Below are positions 1 to 5,426 of a DNA stretch of 31,156 nucleotides, one piece after another (within the stretch, counting starts at the first letter, position 1; each line of letters starts with the position of its first letter). The stretch spans positions 1-31,156 of the IMG/VR virus record IMGVR_UViG_3300028600_000015. One strand, given 5' to 3'. A model generated the notes under the pieces. That model was not told where the DNA came from and made no database searches. It saw only the letters and a program-made list of their open reading frames with translations. The position numbers and the translations under genes were made by a program. The stretch is from a virus.

Positions 1-111
1 GTTTCTGATTAAACTTAGGGTAGCAATGTCCAACCCTGCATTGACTGCAAGCTGACTTTGATTTAAACGTAACTCATACATAAAATGATCTATTGATTTA
101 TTGATGTCCAT
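1..111 (-). CDS. XRE/Cro-CI family transcriptional regulator, N-terminal part (cut by window edge)
   Basis: The minus strand from 111 reads 37 codons without a stop and runs off the left edge, so only the N-terminus is seen. It begins MDINKSIDHFMYELRLNQSQ and continues LAVNAGLDIATLSLIRN. Residues 15-37 fit a lambda-repressor-like helix-turn-helix (LNQSQLAVNAGLDIATLSLI: Q-x3-A-x3-G-[LV]-x2-xTLSxI pattern). An AAGGAG ribosome site lies 5 nt before the ATG. The gene is divergent from the early operon that starts at 234, the usual arrangement for a phage repressor or Cro-like switch. Whether it controls lysogeny is inference, because its C-terminal domain is outside the window and no integrase is seen. 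Confidence 0.72.
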   Translation of the reverse strand, partial: MDINKSIDHFMYELRLNQSQLAVNAGLDIATLSLIRN

Positions 112-136
112 GTTAACTCCTTAGTAGTGAATGCGA

Positions 137-165
137 ACTGTAAATTAATTTTAATCTCTAGTCAA
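137..165 (-). promoter_or_regulatory. Putative promoter for the regulator gene
   Basis: On the minus strand, TTGACT (complement of 160-165) is followed after 17 bp by TACAGT (complement of 137-142). This is a reasonable sigma70-type pair reading into the regulator gene at 111. Its -35 lies inside the operator-like inverted repeat shared with the rightward promoter. Confidence 0.45.
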
Positions 166-204
166 ACTTTTGTTGACATCTAGTTAACCGTAGTCCATTA
201 TACT
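161..204 (+). promoter_or_regulatory. Divergent control region: rightward early promoter with operator-like repeats
   Basis: TTGACA at 173-178 is followed by an AT-rich -10 candidate at 197-204 (ATTATACT). Spacing is 18 to 20 bp depending on the hexamer chosen, so the -10 is uncertain. GTCAA (161-165) and TTGAC (173-177) form an inverted repeat with a 7-bp centre. CTAGTCAAAC (158-167) and CTAGTTAACC (180-189) are near-identical direct repeats 22 bp apart. The cluster sits between divergent genes next to an HTH regulator, so it is a good candidate operator. Confidence 0.45.
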
Positions 205-233
205 ATGACAAACAACAAAAAGAGGAAATCAAC

Positions 234-410
234 ATGAGAGACAATCCAATACAATGTCCAGATGATTTAGATGATTTTTATTCAAGACTTGCAGGACGAC
301 CAATAGACCCTGATCAGAAGAATGATGACTGGTTTTGGAATGAGCGCGAGAAGAAAGCCAAGGTTATAGAGGCTCGATGGATAAAGAATATGGAGAAAAG
401 TCATGGATAA
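234..410 (+). CDS. Hypothetical small acidic protein (58 aa)
   Basis: This is the first rightward gene after the divergent control region. AGAGGAAA lies 6-7 nt upstream of the ATG. The product begins MRDNPIQCPDDLDDFYSRLA and carries a tryptophan-containing middle (DDWFWNEREKKAK). No domain is recognised and no membrane segment is visible. It overlaps the next ORF by 8 nt (403-410), which supports a translated operon. Small unassigned ORFs at this place are usual in phage early regions. Confidence 0.6.
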   Translation: MRDNPIQCPDDLDDFYSRLAGRPIDPDQKNDDWFWNEREKKAKVIEARWIKNMEKSHG

Positions 411-558
411 TATGAATGATCTAAATGACTATGATCGTGGAGAGTACGATAGAATAGCAGGCTATGATGCTTTGCCTAATCAATCAGACTCTTATGAACA
501 GGGTTATGGTAAGGCATACAACCTAGAGATGAATGCTACAGCGAGGAGCGAACAATGA
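403..558 (+). CDS. Hypothetical small protein (51 aa)
   Basis: The ATG overlaps the end of the previous gene, and the TGA stop overlaps the ATG of the next (ATGA at 555-558). The product begins MDNMNDLNDYDRGEYDRIAG and is rich in Asp, Asn and Tyr. GYDALPNQSDSYEQGYGKAY resembles the DxxxG-x4-Gxx-Y-x3-GY patterns seen in many small phage ORFs. Function is unknown. The tight coupling on both sides is the main evidence that it is real. Confidence 0.55.
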   Translation: MDNMNDLNDYDRGEYDRIAGYDALPNQSDSYEQGYGKAYNLEMNATARSEQ

Positions 559-863
559 ATAAACAAGATTTGCTCGATCGTATTGAAATGGATGAAGAAG
601 AATTTATTAAGTGGTCACAAAGTTTTTCTCCTGAATTAATATATTTTTGGGATGATACGCCTTGTTGTTTATACACTGATGGAGATGGAGGTATTGCATT
701 GATACGAGGTTTTTGTGATGTATTTGAGGAGAAAGGATTTCAAATATCTTTCCCAATCCCAACACTTTATTGTGATATTTCTTTTGATGATATGTCTGAC
801 ATCATAGCAAACCTTAAAAAAAATATTAAAACTTATTTAAAAGAACTGGAGGAAACAGAATGA
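555..863 (+). CDS. Hypothetical acidic protein (102 aa)
   Basis: The gene is joined by ATGA overlaps to its neighbours on both sides and preceded by GCGAGGAGCG, a strong Shine-Dalgarno. The product is acidic (about a quarter Asp/Glu) and begins MNKQDLLDRIEMDEEEFIKW. It ends in a charged helix (NLKKNIKTYLKELEETE). Two adjacent cysteines occur in DTPCCLYTDGDGG. I recognise no family. Its place directly before the recombination genes suggests an early accessory role, but that is inference. Confidence 0.65.
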   Translation: MNKQDLLDRIEMDEEEFIKWSQSFSPELIYFWDDTPCCLYTDGDGGIALIRGFCDVFEEKGFQISFPIPTLYCDISFDDMSDIIANLKKNIKTYLKELEETE

Positions 864-1399
864 GTACATGGAAAACATTATCAGCAATAGATTGCAGTAA
901 ACACGTAGAGAAGAAAGGCAACCTGTCTTACCTCTCTTGGGCATGGGCGTGGTCTACTTTGATGGAACACTACCCTGATTCAAGCTACACATACTGTCCT
1001 CCTTCCTTTCTTGAGAATGGTACTTGTGAAGTCAACGTATCGGTCACAGTGAAAGAGAAAACACACTCTATGTGGCTACCAGTTATGGATAATAGGAATA
1101 AAGCTGTGCCTAATCCTACATCCAGAGACATTTCTGATGCTCGTATGCGCTGTTTAGTTAAAGCTATTGCCATGCATGGGCTAGGTGCTTACATCTACGC
1201 AGGGGAAGACTTGCCGCAAGCTGTACAAAATGCTGTACTGTCTGGCGATCAAGCTAAAGAGATCAAAGGGCTACTTGCAGAGCATGGAGTAGATGTTAAA
1301 GTCTTTCTAAAGCACTTCAAAGCAACCTCAGTTGATGAGATGTTAGCTGTACACTACTCTAAAGCTGTGGCGGCACTGAATGCTAAGGCTAAAAAATGA
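860..1399 (+). CDS. Sak3/DUF1071-like single-strand annealing protein
   Basis: This probably anneals complementary single strands during phage recombination, working with the exonuclease encoded next to it. The signature NLSYLSWAWAWSTLM (residues 21-35) is typical of the DUF1071 family, which contains the lactococcal Sak3 annealing proteins. A later segment SDARMRCLVKAIAMHGLGAY also fits the family. At 179 aa it is a single annealing domain with a short tail (AVQNAVLSGDQAKEIKGLLA). It overlaps the upstream gene by ATGA (860-863), and its own stop overlaps the nuclease start by ATGA (1396-1399). The exonuclease-annealase-SSB order is a standard phage recombination cassette. Confidence 0.8.
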   Translation: MSTWKTLSAIDCSKHVEKKGNLSYLSWAWAWSTLMEHYPDSSYTYCPPSFLENGTCEVNVSVTVKEKTHSMWLPVMDNRNKAVPNPTSRDISDARMRCLVKAIAMHGLGAYIYAGEDLPQAVQNAVLSGDQAKEIKGLLAEHGVDVKVFLKHFKATSVDEMLAVHYSKAVAALNAKAKK

Positions 1400-2010
1400 T
1401 CGCCCTAGAGCATATTCAGGGCAGTGATGAGTGGTTTGCCTCAAGATTGGGTAGACCCTCTGCTTCCATGTTTAACAAGCTGATTACCTCCGCAGGGAAG
1501 GCTAGTTCTCAGGCTGATGGGTACATAAATGAGTTGATAGCTGAGAGATTAACTGGTGTTCGTGTTCCTATCTACGTAAATGAGCACATGGAAAGGGGCA
1601 CAAGGCTAGAACCTGATGCCAGAGAGATGTATGAGTTTGTAACTGAGCAAGAAGTCACAGAATATGGGTTTATATTGGACGATTCTGAGGAGTTTGGTTG
1701 CAGTCCAGATGGTATTATTAAAGATAGCGATGGCAATTTTGAGGGAGGGCTAGAGATAAAATGCCCGACTGATTCCAACCTGATAGGCTATCATCGTAAC
1801 AATAAATCGTTTATCAGCAAATACAAACACCAAATTATGGGTTGCATGATGGTTACTGGTGTTAAGTGGTTCGATTTAATGGCGTACTCTGAAACTATAC
1901 CCCACCTTATCGTAAGAGTGGAACGTGATGATGAGTACATAGAGAAGTTGGCGGCTGAAGTACAAAAGGCTGTTGATATTATTGTAAATGAAACGGAGAA
2001 TTTAAAATGA
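1396..2010 (+). CDS. YqaJ-like / lambda exonuclease-type recombination nuclease
   Basis: This is a PD-(D/E)XK nuclease of the YqaJ viral recombinase family, expected to resect double-stranded DNA ends and hand single strands to the adjacent annealing protein. Visible motifs are a helix with ERGTRLEPDA (66-75, conserved Glu), GCSPDG (101-106, Asp105) and the ExK core E120-I-K122 in LEIKCP, followed by KHQIMGCM with Gln146. Length (204 aa) is normal for the family. It is coupled by ATGA to the Sak3-like gene upstream and the SSB-like gene downstream. All core catalytic residues are present, so it should be active. Confidence 0.9.
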   Translation: MIALEHIQGSDEWFASRLGRPSASMFNKLITSAGKASSQADGYINELIAERLTGVRVPIYVNEHMERGTRLEPDAREMYEFVTEQEVTEYGFILDDSEEFGCSPDGIIKDSDGNFEGGLEIKCPTDSNLIGYHRNNKSFISKYKHQIMGCMMVTGVKWFDLMAYSETIPHLIVRVERDDEYIEKLAAEVQKAVDIIVNETENLK

Positions 2011-2324
2011 AAGTAGGTTTATCGGTAAGAATTGATGTAACAAAGATAGATAAAGAGCGGCTATACAAGGGAGAAAAGGGTACTTACCTAGACCTTACCA
2101 CGTTTGTAGACACTGCCGAGCAAGATCAGTATGAAAACAACGGCTTTATCAGTCAAAGTGTAGACAAAGAAGAGCGAGAGAAGGGTGTTAAGACTCCTAT
2201 CTTGGGTAATGTTAAGGTTTTCTACACTGGAGAGACTGAGCGAGTGCAACAACAAACTAACAAGGAATGGGTTGATGAGTACAAAGCAAACTCTGCCCCA
2301 ATCACAGAAGATATTCCCTTCTAG
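2007..2324 (+). CDS. Single-stranded DNA-binding protein-like (105 aa)
   Basis: The product is a small beta-rich protein ending ITEDIPF. An acidic tail finishing in (D)DIPF is the partner-docking tip of bacterial-type SSBs. The body, MKVGLSVRIDVTKIDKERLY and after, fits a short OB-fold. It shares no long obvious identity with E. coli SSB, so the assignment rests on the tail, size and context. It follows the exonuclease with an ATGA overlap. It probably coats the strands made by the nuclease and helps load the annealing protein. It could also be a phage-specific SSB acting in replication. Confidence 0.68.
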   Translation: MKVGLSVRIDVTKIDKERLYKGEKGTYLDLTTFVDTAEQDQYENNGFISQSVDKEEREKGVKTPILGNVKVFYTGETERVQQQTNKEWVDEYKANSAPITEDIPF

Positions 2325-2401
2325 CCAAGGTGTCTGTAAGGCCTTCATAGCAGGATTGACCCACCTGTGGCGACAACGGGTCATAATAAAAGGATATTAA
2401 T

Positions 2402-2863
2402 ATGATTAAGATGCGAGAAACATCAGCAGACAGATCAAAGGAGCAAAGGTTATTGGCGGCAATGTCAAAGATACTAGGTTGTCAGTACAAGCAGTCACCA
2501 AATCTTAAAAAGTATAGGCTTGATGGTTGGTTTCACAATGGCAGTGATTCTGATAGTCGTGGTGACATGGTTGGTTGGGCAGAATGTAAGTGGTACGGTG
2601 ACGGCAAGAAAGCATTTTGTGCGTTAAATGTCCCTAAATACATGGAGATTCTTCATCTCAGCCAAACTACCATGCTTCCGTCTTACTTTATTTTTAGAGA
2701 AGAAGGAAGATTTGGTTATATAATAGTCCATGATGGTGTTATGCATAGGGCAAAGTTTAAAGTATGTCAGACAGGCGGCACTGCAAAAGGGAGAACCCCA
2801 AACCCTGACGATATAGAGCCTCTAATTATGTTTGATAAGTCTGAAATTATTTGGGGAAAATGA
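2402..2863 (+). CDS. Putative PD-(D/E)XK-fold nuclease-like protein (153 aa)
   Basis: I recognise no named family, but the residues fit a restriction-endonuclease-like core: Glu14 in an N-terminal helix (SKEQRLLAAM), Asp41 in RLDGWF, then E61-C-K63 in WAECKWYG. This is an E...D...ExK pattern. Size is compatible with small Holliday-junction-resolvase or VRR-type nucleases. The ATG at 2402 has AAGGA 7 nt upstream. It follows an SSB-like gene after a 77-nt gap holding only a weak 5-bp hairpin (GACCC...GGGTC). Context with a recombination cassette supports a DNA-processing role, but activity is inferred from motif spacing only. Confidence 0.6.
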   Translation: MIKMRETSADRSKEQRLLAAMSKILGCQYKQSPNLKKYRLDGWFHNGSDSDSRGDMVGWAECKWYGDGKKAFCALNVPKYMEILHLSQTTMLPSYFIFREEGRFGYIIVHDGVMHRAKFKVCQTGGTAKGRTPNPDDIEPLIMFDKSEIIWGK

Positions 2864-2870
2864 GGTGTAT

Positions 2871-3077
2871 ATGAGTAAGGACATACAGATAGGCGGAACC
2901 CACTACAAAGACCTTTCGATACAGCCCATTGATTACATCTTGGGCAACTCACTTGGATATTGTGAGGGAAATGTGGTTAAATACGTTTCGAGGTGGCAGT
3001 CTAAGGGAGGAATAGATGACCTTCGTAAGGCTAAACACTACATTGATTTCTTGATAGATCATGAAACGAAAATATAA
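2871..3077 (+). CDS. DUF3310 family phage protein (68 aa)
   Basis: The sequence DIQIGGTHYKDLSIQPIDYI followed by GNVVKYVSRW and DLRKAKHYIDFLI is the hallmark of DUF3310, a widespread phage family related to part of T7 gp1.7, a nucleotide kinase. This short form contains only the DUF3310 core, so kinase activity cannot be assumed. I chose ATG 2871 because TGAGGTG lies 3-8 nt before it and the conserved sequence starts there; an upstream in-frame start at 2832 would lie wholly within the previous gene. It is the last sizeable gene of the early operon. Confidence 0.8.
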   Translation: MSKDIQIGGTHYKDLSIQPIDYILGNSLGYCEGNVVKYVSRWQSKGGIDDLRKAKHYIDFLIDHETKI

Positions 3078-3133
3078 CCTTTTGGTATGCCGCTTATTTA
3101 GAAAAGTCATTACCTAAAGGGATGGGAGGTAAG

Positions 3134-3139
3134 TATAAT
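3134..3139 (+). promoter_or_regulatory. Weak -10 box candidate (TATAAT)
   Basis: A perfect TATAAT hexamer lies in an intergenic stretch 29 nt before the 24-codon ORF. The best -35 match at 17-18 bp is TTACCT/TACCTA, which is poor. It is recorded because perfect TATAAT boxes recur at several other intergenic spots in this genome. Confidence 0.25.
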
Positions 3140-3167
3140 CGCGCTTCACAGACATAACGAGGTTGGA

Positions 3168-3242
3168 ATGATTACTTACTACATAGTCCTTGTAGTGTGC
3201 GGCTTGCTTGCCATTGCAAAAGACGATTTAACAAATTCATAA
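3168..3242 (+). CDS. Tiny hydrophobic peptide (24 aa)
   Basis: The product is MITYYIVLVVCGLLAIAKDD then LTNS: one membrane segment with a short polar tail. CGAGG lies 6 nt before the ATG. The stop codon touches the following terminator hairpin, as expected for the last gene of an operon. A TATAAT-like box at 3134-3139 lies upstream, so it may have its own transcript. No family is recognised. A chance ORF cannot be excluded at this size. Confidence 0.4.
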   Translation: MITYYIVLVVCGLLAIAKDDLTNS

Positions 3243-3263
3243 CGCCTTTCGGGGCGTTTTTTT
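3242..3263 (+). terminator. Intrinsic terminator ending the early operon
   Basis: ACGCC (3242-3246) pairs with GGCGT (3253-3257) around a short TTTCGG loop and is followed by a run of seven T. This is a standard rho-independent terminator reading rightward. It separates the early operon from the metallophosphoesterase gene, which therefore needs read-through or its own promoter. Confidence 0.8.
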
Positions 3264-3273
3264 GTTAGGTTCT

Positions 3274-4044
3274 ATGAAGCATTTAATTATTCCAGATACC
3301 CAAGTCAAACCTAATTCACCTACTGACCACCTGAGATGGGCAGGATTGTATGCTGTTAAAATGCGGCCAGATGTTATCGTTCATATTGGCGACCACTGGG
3401 ATATGCCAAGCCTAAATAGTTACAGTGGAGCAGGTTGCAAATCATTTGAAGGCAATAGATATATAAAAGATATCGAGGCAGGGATAAATGCCATGCAGGA
3501 ATTCCTTGCACCTATCAGGGCAGAGCAAAAAAGACTGAAGGTCAACAAGCATAAACAGTGGAACCCTCGAATGGTGTTTACCATTGGCAACCACGAAAAC
3601 AGAATTACAAGAGCCATTGAAAGTGACCCCAAGCTAGATGGTTTAATAGGGTTTAAAGACTTCAAACTGGAAGAGATGGGATGGGAGGTTATTCCGTTCC
3701 TGCAACCTATCAAGATAGATGGTGTGTGTTATGCCCATTACTTCACCTCTGGGATTCTTGGTCGGCCTGTTAGTAGTGCGAGAGCAATGATAACGAAAAT
3801 GCTACAATCAACGGTGATGGGGCACGTTCAAGATAGAGAGGTTCATTTCGCGAAAAGGGCAGATGGTACAAGGGTTACAGGATTATTCGCAGGGATATTC
3901 TACCAACATGATGAGGATTACCTTACCCCGCAAACTAATTTGTCATGGCGTGGTGTATGGGTTTTGAATGAAGTAAACGATGGAGCGTTCGATGAAATGC
4001 CAGTGTCGATGAACTACCTACGGAACAAATACCAAGGGAAATAA
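3274..4044 (+). CDS. Calcineurin-like metallophosphoesterase
   Basis: This is a two-metal phosphoesterase. Motifs with the 3274 start are D8-T-Q10, G39-D-H-W-D43, G105-N-H-E-N109 and a later GHVQDREVHFA, covering the Dx[HQ], GDxxD, GNH[DE] and GH blocks. Length is 256 aa. ATG 3274 is preceded by TTAGG; the longer TTG start at 3262 would lie in the terminator T-run, so I reject it. No membrane or signal segment is visible, so it is cytoplasmic. The substrate is unknown: phage members of this superfamily include Ser/Thr phosphatases and nucleotide or DNA-end enzymes. It stands alone between a terminator and a converging minus-strand block. Confidence 0.85.
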   Translation: MKHLIIPDTQVKPNSPTDHLRWAGLYAVKMRPDVIVHIGDHWDMPSLNSYSGAGCKSFEGNRYIKDIEAGINAMQEFLAPIRAEQKRLKVNKHKQWNPRMVFTIGNHENRITRAIESDPKLDGLIGFKDFKLEEMGWEVIPFLQPIKIDGVCYAHYFTSGILGRPVSSARAMITKMLQSTVMGHVQDREVHFAKRADGTRVTGLFAGIFYQHDEDYLTPQTNLSWRGVWVLNEVNDGAFDEMPVSMNYLRNKYQGK

Positions 4045-4066
4045 AAAGCCCCCATGATGGAGGCTT
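4043..4066 (-). terminator. Intrinsic terminator for the minus-strand gene block
   Basis: A hairpin is formed by 4046-4053 and 4059-4066 (8 bp with one mismatch, loop ATGAT). On the minus strand it is followed by a T-rich tract (complement of ATAAAAA at 4041-4047). It therefore ends leftward transcripts coming from 5832-4084. The hairpin also sits right after the phosphoesterase stop and could weakly stop rightward transcripts, although it lacks a T-run on that side. Confidence 0.65.
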
Positions 4067-4083
4067 GGCAGGGTTAGCTACTC

Positions 4084-4263
4084 TTAGGATATATAGCAAT
4101 CCTTAACGCATTCATTGCAAAGCCCAGTAGCATATTGATTTAGAGTGCAAACTACTACGTATATATTGGGTATAGGCCAGTATTTGACCTCGTAAATATC
4201 ACTAGCCCAGTTTACCAATTTACCATCGTCTACGGCTTTTTTTACTTGCTCTATTGTTTTCAT
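4084..4263 (-). CDS. Hypothetical protein (59 aa)
   Basis: This is the last gene of the leftward block. The start is ATG 4263, which shares its A with the upstream stop (TAATG) and has GGAGGT 4 nt before it; four extra upstream codons are also open, but their ATG lies inside that ribosome site's gene. The product begins MKTIEQVKKAVDDGKLVNWA and ends NECVKDCYIS, with three cysteines near the C-terminus (CNECVKDC). This could be a metal-binding tail, but no family is recognised. Confidence 0.6.
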   Translation of the reverse strand: MKTIEQVKKAVDDGKLVNWASDIYEVKYWPIPNIYVVVCTLNQYATGLCNECVKDCYIS

Positions 4264-4466
4264 TACAACCTCCATTTGGCGATAGATACCTTCTCACCGA
4301 ATTTATTAGTTACTGTTAACCGTTCTGTCTTTATATCGTGGCCGTCTTGTTTTAACTCACAGATCCTAGCAGGGCATTCTAATATTCCCAACATCTTCCA
4401 AGAGTTCAAGCGCGTCAGTGTATGCCCACGCTCCAAGTAGTCCAATATGCGTTCTTTCTGAGTCAT
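4263..4466 (-). CDS. Small helix-turn-helix protein (HTH_39-like, 67 aa)
   Basis: The sequence MTQKERILDYLERGHTLTRL followed by NSWKMLGILECPARICELKQDGHDI is the typical winged-helix pattern found in many short phage and prophage proteins (HTH_39 type): a first helix, a turn, then a recognition helix in CPARICELK. The C-terminal TERLTVTNKFGEKVSIAKWRL would form the wing strands. A GGAGGG site lies 8 nt upstream, inside the end of the previous gene. It may be a regulator or a DNA-binding accessory; its target is unknown. Confidence 0.72.
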   Translation of the reverse strand: MTQKERILDYLERGHTLTRLNSWKMLGILECPARICELKQDGHDIKTERLTVTNKFGEKVSIAKWRL

Positions 4467-4467
4467 T

Positions 4468-4653
4468 TTAAAACCCTCCTACTATGTACATCTCATAACC
4501 AAAGCCAACAATCACGGCAACGGCTAATCCAGTTATAAACGCCATGAACATATCCATATCATGCCGCTCCTTCTTTTGGCGCTGTATCATCTTATCAATT
4601 AGATACCTGTTGGCCCTATTTTGCACTGCTAGTCTGTCGTTTGTAATTCTCAT
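4468..4653 (-). CDS. Single-pass membrane protein (61 aa)
   Basis: A basic N-terminal half (MRITNDRLAVQNRANRYLID, then KMIQRQKKERHDMD) is followed by one hydrophobic segment at about residues 37-57 (MFMAFITGLAVAVIVGFGYEM). By the positive-inside rule the N-terminus should stay in the cytoplasm. The leader AGGGGTGACAGC before its ATG is the same translation-start element used by three other genes of this block. Function is unknown. Confidence 0.6.
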   Translation of the reverse strand: MRITNDRLAVQNRANRYLIDKMIQRQKKERHDMDMFMAFITGLAVAVIVGFGYEMYIVGGF

Positions 4654-4664
4654 GCTGTCACCCC

Positions 4665-4766
4665 TTAAAGGTTAGTTGATAGAATGTAGATCACCGATCC
4701 AGTCACCCATAAGGCAACCAGATACAGCGAAAGGTTAGATTTGATGAATGCGTTTAAAAGTTTCAT
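4665..4766 (-). CDS. Tiny membrane protein (33 aa)
   Basis: The product is MKLLNAFIKSNLSLYLVALW then VTGSVIYILSTNL: one long hydrophobic helix from about residue 11 to 29. Its ATG overlaps the TGA of the upstream gene (ATGA at 4763-4766) and is preceded by GAGGTGACAGC. It resembles the small phage membrane peptides of lysis or exclusion modules, but no family is recognised. Confidence 0.5.
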   Translation of the reverse strand: MKLLNAFIKSNLSLYLVALWVTGSVIYILSTNL

Positions 4767-4963
4767 GCTGTCACCTCATTTTTTAAAATTAGTTTGCGCT
4801 CTAAATACTCAAAGCCTTTAAAAGATACATTCTCTCGATTACATATCCGCAATAACTCACTAATGCGATCTTTTTGAGTCAATCGTTTTAGCATCTCTTT
4901 GGTTCCATAGAGGCAGTTAAATTCAACCTGTATTCTACCTAATGTAATTGCTGATTCGCTCAT
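4763..4963 (-). CDS. Hypothetical protein (66 aa) ending in EVTA
   Basis: The product begins MSESAITLGRIQVEFNCLYG and looks helical (TKEMLKRLTQKDRISELLRICN). It ends KNEVTA. That C-terminus is encoded by GAG GTG ACA GCA TGA, which at the same time provides the ribosome site and overlapping ATG for the next gene. The start overlaps the stop of the 48-aa gene upstream in the same way. No known domain is recognised. Confidence 0.6.
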   Translation of the reverse strand: MSESAITLGRIQVEFNCLYGTKEMLKRLTQKDRISELLRICNRENVSFKGFEYLERKLILKNEVTA

Positions 4964-5106
4964 GCTGTCACCTCATATTTTTTGTTGCATTTACGGCATA
5001 ACTCATGCCCCGACCTGTAGTGGTATTCGTGATAAGTCATAGTGAAAGGAGCGAAGCAAGCCGCGCATTCTGCACTATACATATTTAATATTGCTTTATA
5101 ATTCAT
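4960..5106 (-). CDS. Small zinc-ribbon-like protein (48 aa) ending in EVTA
   Basis: The product begins MNYKAILNMYSAECAACFAP and contains two CxxC knuckles: C14-A-A-C17 and C37-R-K-C40, separated by 19 residues that include HxYHYRSGHEL. This spacing suits a zinc ribbon or rubredoxin-like knuckle. It ends KKYEVTA and overlaps both neighbours by ATGA. The leader is GAGGTGACGGC, one base different from the block consensus. Likely roles are nucleic-acid or protein binding, with no closer identification possible. Confidence 0.6.
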   Translation of the reverse strand: MNYKAILNMYSAECAACFAPFTMTYHEYHYRSGHELCRKCNKKYEVTA

Positions 5107-5369
5107 GCCGTCACCTCATCAAAGTCAGGGTTGCACTCACTAGCGGACGTTAAGAGCCAGTCTATACGCTGTTGTGGTACTAAAGTATGCTCACAGCCAT
5201 CTAGCCATCGGTTTATGTGCTTAGACGTTGTAACGCTGTATTTCTGCTCAGTTCTAATCAATGAGCCGTCCGTTATTCTAGCGGCTACTGGTGTCTCGTA
5301 GCTAAAGAATACCTGAGCGAATCCTAAGTCCAACTCTGTTTGGTTACTTCCAATCAATCTTAGTTTCAT
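5103..5369 (-). CDS. Phage protein resembling DUF8033 family (88 aa), ending in EVTA
   Basis: The segment FFSYETPVAARITDGSLIRT followed by QKYSVTTSKHINRWLDG fits a small phage family in which a 'FSYxTPVA...YSVTTSxHINxWL' signature is conserved; I believe this is DUF8033, but the family name is from memory. Function of the family is unknown. It ends DFDEVTA, with the stop overlapping the next ATG. AGGAG lies 9-10 nt upstream of the start. It is the first member of the EVTA chain. Confidence 0.68.
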   Translation of the reverse strand: MKLRLIGSNQTELDLGFAQVFFSYETPVAARITDGSLIRTEQKYSVTTSKHINRWLDGCEHTLVPQQRIDWLLTSASECNPDFDEVTA

Positions 5370-5405
5370 CTTGTGTTACTCCTAGTTATGTTATTGGGTC
5401 TTACT

Positions 5406-5421
5406 ACGCCCCTAAAGGCGT
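5406..5421 (-). other. Hairpin between two minus-strand genes
   Basis: ACGCC and GGCGT form a 5-bp stem just after the stop of the 70-aa gene. On the minus strand its 16-nt sequence is the same as the terminator hairpin at 3242-3257 except for one loop base, but it lacks a T-run. It may act as an mRNA 3'-end stabiliser or a decayed terminator. Confidence 0.45.
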
Positions 5422-5426
5422 TTCGA

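Noticed and set aside
2185-2400. A 71-codon plus-strand reading frame over the end of the SSB-like gene
   Set aside because: It covers a gene with a recognisable DIPF tail and has no ribosome site; it is a shadow frame.
3262-3273. Longer TTG start for the metallophosphoesterase
   Set aside because: It would start inside the terminator T-run, and the conserved phosphoesterase sequence begins right after ATG 3274.
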